From Pseudomonadota bacterium (GTDB lineage Bacteria; Pseudomonadota; Alphaproteobacteria; Rhizobiales; Hyphomicrobiaceae): DNA of 24,903 bases. The stretch's first letter is position 1, and each line of letters starts with the position of its first letter. Positions 1-6,510 of the stretch are shown here, piece by piece. Under the pieces are notes generated by a model, which was not told the origin of the DNA, ran no database searches, and saw only the letters and a list, made by a program, of their open reading frames with translations. Position numbers and translations under genes: made by a program. The stretch spans positions 1-24,903 of the forward strand of contig JAEZBZ010000318.1 of NCBI GenBank assembly GCA_023412745.1. Reading direction: 5' to 3'.

Positions 1-23
1 AGCATGCACATCAAAAGTCTCAT
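1..23 (-). CDS. Start of an unidentified gene, cut by the window edge
   Basis: An ATG at 23-21 on the minus strand is preceded by a strong ribosome-binding site (GGGAGGAC, four to five bases upstream). Only seven codons are inside the window, reading MRLLMCM, which is hydrophobic enough to be the start of a signal peptide. It lies 65 bp downstream of the ABC permease on the same strand, so it may be another component of that transporter, such as the binding protein. That role is inferred from position alone. Confidence 0.4.
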
Positions 24-88
24 GTTGTCCTCCCAGACAAATCTGCCCGTTATGAGCTTGTTTAATTAACGCCGGCCGCGTCGTCTTT

Positions 89-919
89 CTATTGCGCCAC
101 GTGCCAGGGAATTGCGATGCGATCAAGAACCTCAACGAGATAATAGATCGCCAATCCCGCCAGCGAGAGCAGGATAATGGCAGCGAACACTTTCGGCGTT
201 TCGATAAAACCGTTGTATTCGAGTATGAGATAGCCAAGCCCGGCATCGGAGCCGACGAATTCGGCAACAACGGCAGCGGTGGCGGCCAAAGCCGCGCCAA
301 CTTTGAGACCGGTGAAGATATGCGGCAGTGATTGCGGCAGCCGGATCTTGATGAACATGCGCCACGGCCCGGCGCCGGTGGAGCGGGCGAAATCCTCGAC
401 GTCGTCATCAAGCGAGCGAAACCCTGCAATGGCGCTGATAACGATCGGAAAGAACGATAGCAGGAATACCAGCATCACCTTCGGCATGAAGCCAAAGCCG
501 AACCAGACGATCATCAGCGGCGCGATCGCGATTTTCGGAATGATCTGAAATACGATCAGCAGCGGGTACAGCGTCGTTTGCACGAAACGCGAGAAGGCGA
601 TCAACAGCGCCAGCGGCACGCTGACCAGAACAGCGACGGCATAACCCACGACGATGATCTGCAGCGTCACCAGCGTATTCTGCAGCATGCGCCAGGGCTG
701 GGACATGAAACCTTCCCAAACAGCGGTCGGCGCCGGCAACAGGTAGAGCGGCAGATTGAAAAACCGCGCCGCGCCTTCCCAGGCAAGCAGCAGCCCCAGA
801 AACGTGATGATGACATTGCGATTGCGCGCCAGCGCGCGTCCCATGATGGCGCCCCACCCGGCGGCGGCCTGCTTGCCAGCCTCGGCATCGGCCGCAGTAT
901 TCTGATCCGCAATCGTCAT
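89..919 (-). CDS. ABC transporter permease, SsuC/TauC (nitrate/sulfonate/taurine-type) family
   Basis: 276-residue inner-membrane permease of an ABC importer. A hydrophilic N-terminus of about 30 residues is followed by roughly six hydrophobic segments. The cytoplasmic EAA-type loop that contacts the ATPase is visible at about residues 175-205 (FARSTGAG ... IRLPQSLPHI). Length and layout match the SsuC/TauC/NrtB class, which imports sulfonates, nitrate, pyrimidine precursors, phthalates and similar small molecules; the substrate cannot be read from the sequence. Its ATG overlaps the stop of the upstream IclR gene by four bases (ATGA), so the two are probably translationally coupled. The ATPase and binding protein would lie to the left, outside the window. 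Confidence 0.9.
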   Translation of the reverse strand: MTIADQNTAADAEAGKQAAAGWGAIMGRALARNRNVIITFLGLLLAWEGAARFFNLPLYLLPAPTAVWEGFMSQPWRMLQNTLVTLQIIVVGYAVAVLVSVPLALLIAFSRFVQTTLYPLLIVFQIIPKIAIAPLMIVWFGFGFMPKVMLVFLLSFFPIVISAIAGFRSLDDDVEDFARSTGAGPWRMFIKIRLPQSLPHIFTGLKVGAALAATAAVVAEFVGSDAGLGYLILEYNGFIETPKVFAAIILLSLAGLAIYYLVEVLDRIAIPWHVAQ

Positions 920-1761
920 TCTGCAGCCTGCCCCCTTGCAGTGTGCAAGTCATGATCGCGCGGACCGTAGGTCTCGATGCGCTGGCGCGTCCTGATCCGC
1001 CACACCGCTTCGAGTTCCGTCGCCGCCTCGCGCAAACACGACACGAGTTCCCCGTAGCGATCCGGCCGGATCCGCGTCATCGGACCGGCGATACTTACCG
1101 TCCCGGCGACCGGCGCATCCGCATGCTCATCCGTGCGAAACGTGACGGCCAGCGCGCTGATGCCAGGTTCGGCCTCCTCGATCGCCGTGGCAAACCCTTG
1201 CGCGCGCGTATCGGCCAGTCGGCGTCTCAATTCGGCCTGGCTGCGCGCAGCGCGCGGCCCAACCTGGAGATGGCGGAAGAAATTGCGCGCCGCGACGATG
1301 CGCACGGCCTCGCTATCGGGCAGCGACGCCAGCCAAGCCTTGCCGGTTGCCGTTGCGTGCAGCGCGACCTCGTGGCCCATGGCCGCGTCGTAACGCAGTC
1401 CCGTCGTCGCGCCCTGTGCCTTCGAGACCCACGACAGCGTATCGCCTTCGACCATCGCCAACCGGCAGTATTCGCGCGTGCGCCGCGCCAGACGATCGAG
1501 AATGGCCTGCACCACGTCCGTCACGACGCGGACGTCGAGATCATGGAATGCCAGCGTCGCGACGCGCAGCGACAGCATGTAATTCTGCGTTACCGGATCC
1601 TGCACGACCCAGCCCTCGGCCGTCAGTGTCGTCAGCAGGCGATGAGCGGCGCTTTTCGGCATGGCAACGCGCTGCGCGATATCGCCGAGCTCAAGCCCGC
1701 CGACCACGCCGGCCAGGCTCTCGACGATCTTCAAGCATCGGCTGACTGCTGCCACCGTCAT
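916..1761 (-). CDS. IclR family transcriptional regulator
   Basis: An N-terminal winged helix-turn-helix (about residues 3-65, starting AVSRCLKIVESLAG and including PKSAAHRLLTTL) is followed by an IclR effector-binding domain (about 75-260). IclR proteins bind small carboxylates or aromatics and usually control a neighbouring catabolic or uptake operon and themselves. The chosen start at 1761 gives 281 residues and leaves a 122-bp divergent intergenic region. Alternatives are an ATG at 1827 (303 residues) and one at 1890, but the first lies inside a palindromic operator candidate and the second overlaps the divergent gene. It is unusual in being the first gene of the transporter operon, overlapping the permease by 4 bp. 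Confidence 0.88.
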   Translation of the reverse strand: MTVAAVSRCLKIVESLAGVVGGLELGDIAQRVAMPKSAAHRLLTTLTAEGWVVQDPVTQNYMLSLRVATLAFHDLDVRVVTDVVQAILDRLARRTREYCRLAMVEGDTLSWVSKAQGATTGLRYDAAMGHEVALHATATGKAWLASLPDSEAVRIVAARNFFRHLQVGPRAARSQAELRRRLADTRAQGFATAIEEAEPGISALAVTFRTDEHADAPVAGTVSIAGPMTRIRPDRYGELVSCLREAATELEAVWRIRTRQRIETYGPRDHDLHTARGQAAE

Positions 1762-1817
1762 TGGGATGCGTTTCCTGGCTGTTGCCTCTTTTCGATCGGG
1801 CAACTGACGGATATTCT

Positions 1818-1830
1818 GGAATGGCATTCC
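1818..1830. promoter_or_regulatory. Candidate IclR operator, perfect 6+1+6 palindrome
   Basis: GGAATG G CATTCC is a perfect inverted repeat in the divergent intergenic region between the IclR gene and the 1884 gene. With its preceding T it resembles the published IclR box (TGGAA-N5-TTCCA), matching the TGGAA and TTCC half-site cores. The position suits control of both directions. That this protein binds it is an inference. Confidence 0.5.
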
Positions 1831-1883
1831 GAAACTGTCCAGCGCAAAACAACGAGCGCGGATCACTCTGTGGGAGGAAAACG

Positions 1884-2582
1884 ATGGCACTGGCCGGCGA
1901 AGGTGCGGTGGCGATCTGGCACGACATCGCTGCAGAAGGCCGCGATCAATTCTATGCCTGGCATGGTGAGGAGCATATGCCGGAGCGTGTCGGCATTCCG
2001 GGCTTTCTGCGCGGACGCCGGTATGTGGCGATCAAGGCGGGACTGGAGTTTTTCAATCTCTACGAAGCCCAATCGCCCCAGGTTTTGACCGGGACCGATT
2101 ATCTGACGCGCCTCAACGCCCCGACGCCGTGGACGCTGTCATCCGTCAAATACTTCAGCGGCGTGGCGCGCTCGATATGTCGGGTGGCGGCATCCTTTGG
2201 CCGCGGTTGCGGCGGCCTCGCGGCGACGTGGCGCTATGACGTGCGCGACGAAGATACCGCGCGCCACATGAGCGCCATGAGCGAAACCTTCCTGCCGGCA
2301 CTCGCCCGAAAGCCGGGTGTCGCGGGCGTTCACTTGCTCATCGCGGATGCGGCAGCCAGCGCGGTGAAAACCGAGGAGCAAAAGGCACGCGCGGAAGCCA
2401 ATCGCATTCCGAGCTGGGTTATCGTTCTGGAAGGCTGGGGCGATGAGGCGCCATTCGCAAAACTTTGTGATGAAGCGCTCTCGCCGAAAGTGCTGGCCGA
2501 CCTGGGCGTCAATGGCGCGGCGAACTACGGACTATATCGCCTGCAAACCACGCGCACGAAAACCGATTGGGCCGCCGGATAA
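1884..2582 (+). CDS. Duplicated dimeric alpha/beta-barrel (EthD/DUF4286-like) protein, function unknown
   Basis: 232 residues starting at an ATG with a strong GGAGGA ribosome-binding site; the reading frame is open upstream to 1761 but that part has no ribosome-binding site. Two ferredoxin-like halves can be seen. Residues about 8-95 carry the typical WHDIAAEGRDQFYAWH..EHMPERV..PGFLRGRRY block, and a second half (about 115-225) contains the METFLPAL-like helix and VIVLEGW strand. Such tandem folds form intramolecular alpha/beta barrels that in relatives bind or process small aromatic or polyketide-like molecules. It is divergent from the IclR/ABC operon and may act on the same compound. No catalytic residues can be assigned. 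Confidence 0.78.
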   Translation: MALAGEGAVAIWHDIAAEGRDQFYAWHGEEHMPERVGIPGFLRGRRYVAIKAGLEFFNLYEAQSPQVLTGTDYLTRLNAPTPWTLSSVKYFSGVARSICRVAASFGRGCGGLAATWRYDVRDEDTARHMSAMSETFLPALARKPGVAGVHLLIADAAASAVKTEEQKARAEANRIPSWVIVLEGWGDEAPFAKLCDEALSPKVLADLGVNGAANYGLYRLQTTRTKTDWAAG

Positions 2583-2613
2583 CGCTGCCGCGTGTAATGA
2601 CAATAAATTAAGA

Positions 2614-2651
2614 CTGCATTCCTACGCGCTGTATACCGTGCAGGAATGCAG
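2614..2651. terminator. Hairpin terminator between convergent genes
   Basis: CTGCATTCCT (2614-2623) pairs perfectly with AGGAATGCAG (2642-2651). After one mismatch the stem continues for four more pairs including one wobble, leaving a loop of about eight bases. On the minus strand the stem is followed by a T-rich tract (TCTTAATTTATT), so it best serves the oxygenase gene ending at 2664. It also sits 31 bp past the stop of the plus-strand gene and may act on both. Confidence 0.7.
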
Positions 2652-2663
2652 GGCGCCGCCGAA

Positions 2664-3329
2664 TTAATCCGTTTGAATAGGCTGATCGGGATACGCGAGC
2701 TGCTCGCGTGCGCGCCAATCCTCGGTCACGTAATTGATGACGAGGGATTTGCGCACGCCCTCGATCGGGCGTTTTTCGAAGCCATGATAGGAAATCGTCG
2801 AAGGCACGAAAATCATCCCGGCATTGCTCTGGAATGGCGAGCGGCCGACCCATTTCTTTTCGGTATTATAAATATCCGTTCCCAGCGTGAAATGCGTTCT
2901 GTCTTTCGACAGATATAAAAGGTACGTGAACGCCTTTACGCCGATATCGGTGTGCGGCTCCAGCCAGAACCCGTCCCGGTCCTGCGCGAACTCGATCCGC
3001 AGATATGTGTTTTTCAGCGACACGCCGAATATCTTGGAAATGGCGCTTGTGACCTGCGGGTTCTGGAATGCGCGCGCCGTCGCCGCGACGCAGGGGAACC
3101 GGTTGCGATTGCCGACGTCGAAGTATTTCCGCGAGTCATTGTGCAACTCGCGCTTGCCGGAGACGCTGCCGAGATCGGGCGCCGCCAGCGGCAAATCGAT
3201 CACCTGGTCGATCACCGTCTGTGGCAGGCAATTACGGACTAGCCAGTGCGTGTAAGGGGTGTCGCGCCGCGTGGGAGCGGCGAAGCTCGAAAGCAGGTGA
3301 ACTTCAATATTGTCGAGAAGCAGGGTCAT
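2664..3329 (-). CDS. 2-oxoglutarate/Fe(II)-dependent oxygenase
   Basis: 221 residues from the ATG at 3329, chosen because a GAGG ribosome-binding site lies eight bases before it; the frame is open to 3413 without support. The iron-binding facial triad is clear: H126 and D128 (in EPHTDIG) and H182 (in SYHGF), with R193 (VRKS) as the probable 2-oxoglutarate carboxylate ligand. The double-stranded beta-helix spans about residues 100-205. Family members hydroxylate proteins, amino acids or glycan/lipid precursors. The substrate is unknown. The neighbour is an ELM1-family gene 136 bp upstream on the same strand. GC content is lower than in the surrounding genes. Confidence 0.85.
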   Translation of the reverse strand: MTLLLDNIEVHLLSSFAAPTRRDTPYTHWLVRNCLPQTVIDQVIDLPLAAPDLGSVSGKRELHNDSRKYFDVGNRNRFPCVAATARAFQNPQVTSAISKIFGVSLKNTYLRIEFAQDRDGFWLEPHTDIGVKAFTYLLYLSKDRTHFTLGTDIYNTEKKWVGRSPFQSNAGMIFVPSTISYHGFEKRPIEGVRKSLVINYVTEDWRAREQLAYPDQPIQTD

Positions 3330-3465
3330 GCGCAGAACCTCATACCTGAGCGCTCGGGCGAACATGACGTTGCTACTTAAGGTTGCATTTAATGTCCATA
3401 CACGCAGATGCAAGCCTGTGAATTAGTTCAGCTTTTCAGCGCGTATGGGCAACGGTTCCCTTTTA

Positions 3466-4473
3466 TTATGTGTTTCCCACAACATTCGCGTGACGCGCCA
3501 CCCAGCGCTGAGCGATGGCGTCGGCGATCTCCTGCGCGGAATTTAACGGCGCATACGTCCAGTTCTCAAGGCGATCAAACTCATCGTGCAGCCGGCGCGT
3601 TGCACCATATGCCTCGAGGGCGGCATGAAACTTTGAGAACTTTGCCGAGCCGCCATCAGGATGAAATACATACACCGGCTTGCCGGTCGCGCACGGTTCA
3701 CCGGTCATATTCACGCTGTCGGCCGGTGCGAGAAATGCGTCGGCATGCGCCAGAAAGCTGGGATAGGGATTGTCCCCCGACATGTCCCAGAAAATACAGC
3801 TCGCGCCCTCTGTTGCTTTCCTGACGCACGAGATGATGTCGCTCTCGGTACGCCGCGACGGCGTAATCATCAAACCGTAACCCAGCGCAATCATGCGTCT
3901 TAAAACAGCAGCCAATCTCGCCAACGAAGCCGAATTGTATCTGTAGTCGCCGTTCGAGCCGCCAAGCATAACGGCGACGCGCGGCCGGTTCAGCCGCGCG
4001 ATATCGGGCGGCAGCACATCCTTCATTTTCCGCAGGCGCTGCTCGCTGAAGCCATGCGGCGCGGTCAACGTCGTAATGACGTTGGCGCCTCTCAGTTTGT
4101 CGTGCTCCGGAACCCAGAAGAGGTCGGCCGACGACGCGTGAACTTTCGGGTCTTGCAGAATGATAGTGAACGTCTCGTTTCCCGCTCGCCGTTTGAGTTC
4201 GCGAATGTAGGGTGTCGTCAGCCGTCCGATCGCGATAGCGACATCGGGCCAAGGGGAAGAAAAACGAGAACCCGGCTTGCCGAAACGCTCGCTTTGCGAG
4301 ACGCCTATCCAGGGCGATAGAATACGCTGCAAGCCGCGCGGCGAAACGCTCTTGAGGATGATCTCGACGCCCAACGCCTCGAGTACCCCCCTCATCTGCA
4401 CGTTGTTTCCAGCCTTGCCGTCACTGATCATCCAGGCAGTACGACCATGCAGAGACAGACGCAGATTGGTCAT
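3466..4473 (-). CDS. ELM1-family protein (mitochondrial fission ELM1-like, GT-B-like fold)
   Basis: 335 residues. The N-terminal block TAWMISDGKAGNNVQ, the central VAVMLGGSNGDYR and the C-terminal DAFLAPADSVNMTGEPCATGKPV are hallmarks of the PF06258/ELM1 family. Plants use the family in mitochondrial fission; bacterial members are widespread in alphaproteobacteria and have a nucleotide-sugar-transferase-like fold, often near cell-envelope genes. The bacterial reaction is not established. A GAGGGG ribosome-binding site lies about 11 bases before the ATG. Together with the 2OG oxygenase it makes a small lower-GC block, suggesting a shared envelope role or common acquisition, which is inference. 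Confidence 0.85.
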   Translation of the reverse strand: MTNLRLSLHGRTAWMISDGKAGNNVQMRGVLEALGVEIILKSVSPRGLQRILSPWIGVSQSERFGKPGSRFSSPWPDVAIAIGRLTTPYIRELKRRAGNETFTIILQDPKVHASSADLFWVPEHDKLRGANVITTLTAPHGFSEQRLRKMKDVLPPDIARLNRPRVAVMLGGSNGDYRYNSASLARLAAVLRRMIALGYGLMITPSRRTESDIISCVRKATEGASCIFWDMSGDNPYPSFLAHADAFLAPADSVNMTGEPCATGKPVYVFHPDGGSAKFSKFHAALEAYGATRRLHDEFDRLENWTYAPLNSAQEIADAIAQRWVARHANVVGNT

Positions 4474-4778
4474 TCGAGAACGATCCCCTCGAAGTCATGG
4501 AACCAGCAATCGGATAAAAGAAGAAAAACAAGGCGCAATCGCCATTACGCAGTAGGCGCACTATCCGCGATAGCCATAGCCAAAGCCAGTTACTCCGTAA
4601 ACGTCTCCAAGAACTTATTCACCACGCATTTTCAATGCATTGCGCGAAATCCGACGCAACACTCAATCTCTCGTTGCGCCACAAACAATCAAATCGCGCA
4701 CCGCACTTTCCTACCGGAATGGAAACGCGCGATCCGTTCCCCTGCCGCGAGGCCTCATGCCTGTGGCTGCAGCTCAAA
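4474..4778. other. Gene-poor intergenic stretch
   Basis: About 305 bp between two minus-strand genes, of lower GC than the rest of the window. No convincing coding frame was found: the open frames lack ribosome-binding sites and family motifs. It contains a small inverted repeat (CTATC CGC GATAG, 4561-4573) and a 10-bp palindrome (CAATGCATTG, 4633-4642). It presumably carries the promoter of the ELM1-family gene, but no clear -35/-10 pair could be picked out. Confidence 0.5.
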
Positions 4779-5186
4779 TCAGGCGCCTTCCTGGTGCACC
4801 TCGATGATGTTGCCCTCAGGATCGTAGAAGAAGATCTGCTGCCAGCCGTTCATCGCCCAATCGCCATAGTCCGAGAACGGGATGCCCTTGTCGGTCAGAC
4901 GCTTCTTGAACGCATCGATGTCGTCCGTGCGGAAGGCAATGTGCCCACGCTCCAGCGGATTGATCGCCTGACCAGTGCGATGAGCGACATTGAGATCCCG
5001 CTCGGCCAGATGAAGCTGGGTCTGTCCGTCGGTCACGAATCCGACCCGGCCGGCATACCCTTTCGTCACAACGCGCTTCGTCTCCATTTCCGGTTCGCCC
5101 TCCAGATCGAGAACCGTGCGGTAAAACTCGCTCATTCCGGCTACGTTGTTGGTGCACAGGTTGACGTGGTGCAGCTTGATTTTCAT
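4779..5186 (-). CDS. VOC-superfamily (glyoxalase/bleomycin resistance fold) protein
   Basis: 135 residues from the ATG at 5186 (GGGAG site 11 bases upstream; the longer open frame to 5348 would overlap the divergent gene). Two beta-alpha-beta-beta-beta units make one VOC domain: LHHVNL...SEFYRTVLDLEG in the first half, RGHIAFRTDDIDAFKKRL and FFYDPEGNIIEVHQ in the second. Likely metal ligands are H7, a Glu near residue 62, H82 and E129, the pattern of glyoxalase I, fosfomycin-resistance enzymes and ring-cleaving dioxygenases. Length fits a single-domain lyase or dioxygenase-like enzyme. The substrate is not predictable. It is divergent from the FAD oxidoreductase with a 77-bp shared promoter region. 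Confidence 0.85.
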   Translation of the reverse strand: MKIKLHHVNLCTNNVAGMSEFYRTVLDLEGEPEMETKRVVTKGYAGRVGFVTDGQTQLHLAERDLNVAHRTGQAINPLERGHIAFRTDDIDAFKKRLTDKGIPFSDYGDWAMNGWQQIFFYDPEGNIIEVHQEGA

Positions 5187-5263
5187 GCGCGTTTTCACTC
5201 CCGGATTTATGCGGCTAATGTAGTGGATGATTTTCCGCCGCCCAACATGAGAAGTTTTCAAAG

Positions 5264-6439
5264 GTGATTGTCTCGCAAATCCCGGAAAAGCACATCGTGC
5301 TGCTTGGCGCCGGCCACGCGCACGTCGGCGTACTGCGGGACTTCGCACTCAAGCCGCAAGATGGAACGCGGCTGACACTCATCACGAAGCACCGGTTGAC
5401 GCCGTATTCCGGAATGCTGCCCGGCCTCATCGCCGGCCTCTACCGGCATGCCGACACACATATCGACACGCTGCCGCTCGGTGCGTTTGCCGGGGCAAAT
5501 GTCATCATCGCGGAGGCAACGGGGCTCGATCTCGTCCACAAACAGGTGCTGTGGGCCAATCATGCGCCGGTGCCTTACGACATCCTGTCGATCGACATCG
5601 GCTCCGCGCCAGGCATGGGCAAGGCGCCCGGAGCGGCTGGGCAGGCGATCCCGGTCAAGCCGATCGATGGGTTCCTGAGCCGGTTTGAGGCTGCGCGCGC
5701 GCGCCTCCTGGCAACGAACAAGCCGATGCGCATCGCCGTAGTGGGTGGCGGCGCGGGCGGCGTAGAACTGATGCTGGCGATCCAGTGTCGCCTGACAGCC
5801 GATGCACGCGCGGCGGGGCAAAATCCGTTACGTCTCAGCTTCGCGCTGATCGAAGCCAACGCCTGCATCCTGTCCGGCTTTCCCGCCGCGATGCAGCGCC
5901 GCTTCCTGCACATCCTGCAGCAACGGGCGATCGAGGTTCTGACCAGCACCCGCGTGTCATCGCTCGAATCCGGCGCGCTCATCACCGATGCAAAACTGCG
6001 GCTTCCCGCCGACGAAGTATTCTGGACGACCGAAGCAGCACCCACGGCATGGCTCGCCGACACCGGACTGGCCCTCGACGGCAAAGGCTTCATCCGCGTC
6101 TTGCCGACCCTGCAATCGGTCTCGCATCCGGACGTCTTCGCTGCCGGCGACGTCGCCATGATCGACGGACACCCGACGCCGCGATCCGGCGTCTACGCGG
6201 TCCGCGCGGCAAAGCCGTTGGCGGCAAACCTGCGCAGTCTCCTCATCGGCCGCCCACTCATCGCCTTCAAGCCGCAGCATCAGGCGCTCTATCTGATTTC
6301 CACCGGCGAACGCTACGCCATTGGCACACGCAACGGCATTACGCTCGGCGGCCGATGGGTGTGGCATCTCAAGGACTGGATCGACCGCCGTTTCATGGCG
6401 CGGTTCAAGAACCTGCCAGCACGCCCATCTTCATCATAG
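5264..6439 (+). CDS. FAD-dependent pyridine-nucleotide-disulfide oxidoreductase, SelD N-terminal-domain type
   Basis: 391 residues from a GTG with a GAGAAG site nine bases upstream. The FAD dinucleotide fold appears at residues 11-21 (IVLLGAGHAHV), the NAD(P)H fold at about 157-166 (VVGGGAGGVE), and the FAD-closing motif at about 290-297 (VFAAGDVA). The TPYSGMLPGLIAG block near residue 50 is typical of the Ndh-like domain fused to the N-terminus of selenophosphate synthetase (SelD) in many organisms. Here it stands alone, with no SelD kinase domain and no selD gene in the window. It resembles type II NADH dehydrogenases, so a flavin-dependent electron transfer role at the membrane is plausible; the acceptor is unknown. 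Confidence 0.85.
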   Translation: MIVSQIPEKHIVLLGAGHAHVGVLRDFALKPQDGTRLTLITKHRLTPYSGMLPGLIAGLYRHADTHIDTLPLGAFAGANVIIAEATGLDLVHKQVLWANHAPVPYDILSIDIGSAPGMGKAPGAAGQAIPVKPIDGFLSRFEAARARLLATNKPMRIAVVGGGAGGVELMLAIQCRLTADARAAGQNPLRLSFALIEANACILSGFPAAMQRRFLHILQQRAIEVLTSTRVSSLESGALITDAKLRLPADEVFWTTEAAPTAWLADTGLALDGKGFIRVLPTLQSVSHPDVFAAGDVAMIDGHPTPRSGVYAVRAAKPLAANLRSLLIGRPLIAFKPQHQALYLISTGERYAIGTRNGITLGGRWVWHLKDWIDRRFMARFKNLPARPSSS

Positions 6440-6455
6440 CGCTTGCAACACAAAA

Positions 6456-6485
6456 CAGGCGGCAGGATCTTCATCCGGCCGCCTG
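6456..6485. terminator. Strong hairpin terminator between convergent genes
   Basis: CAGGCGGC (6456-6463) pairs perfectly with GCCGCCTG (6478-6485). Inside, after one A/G mismatch, GGAT pairs with ATCC around a CTTC tetraloop. On the minus strand the stem is followed by TTTTGTGTT, a rho-independent layout for the molybdenum hydroxylase operon ending at 6511. It lies 17 bp past the stop of the plus-strand oxidoreductase. Confidence 0.75.
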
Positions 6486-6510
6486 CCAATCTCCAATGCT
6501 AAAGTTCGGC

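Noticed and set aside
943..2088. 381-residue plus-strand open frame opposite the IclR gene
   Set aside because: Composition (Arg, His, Gln rich) is that of an antisense shadow in high-GC DNA, and it conflicts with the clear IclR domain on the other strand.
4561..4642. Small palindromes (CTATC-CGC-GATAG and CAATGCATTG) as operators
   Set aside because: Too short, no matched family consensus and no promoter nearby that they would clearly control; such lengths occur by chance.
4447..5267. Plus-strand open frames over the gene-poor stretch and the VOC gene
   Set aside because: They run antisense through the VOC gene, have no ribosome-binding site and no recognisable domain.
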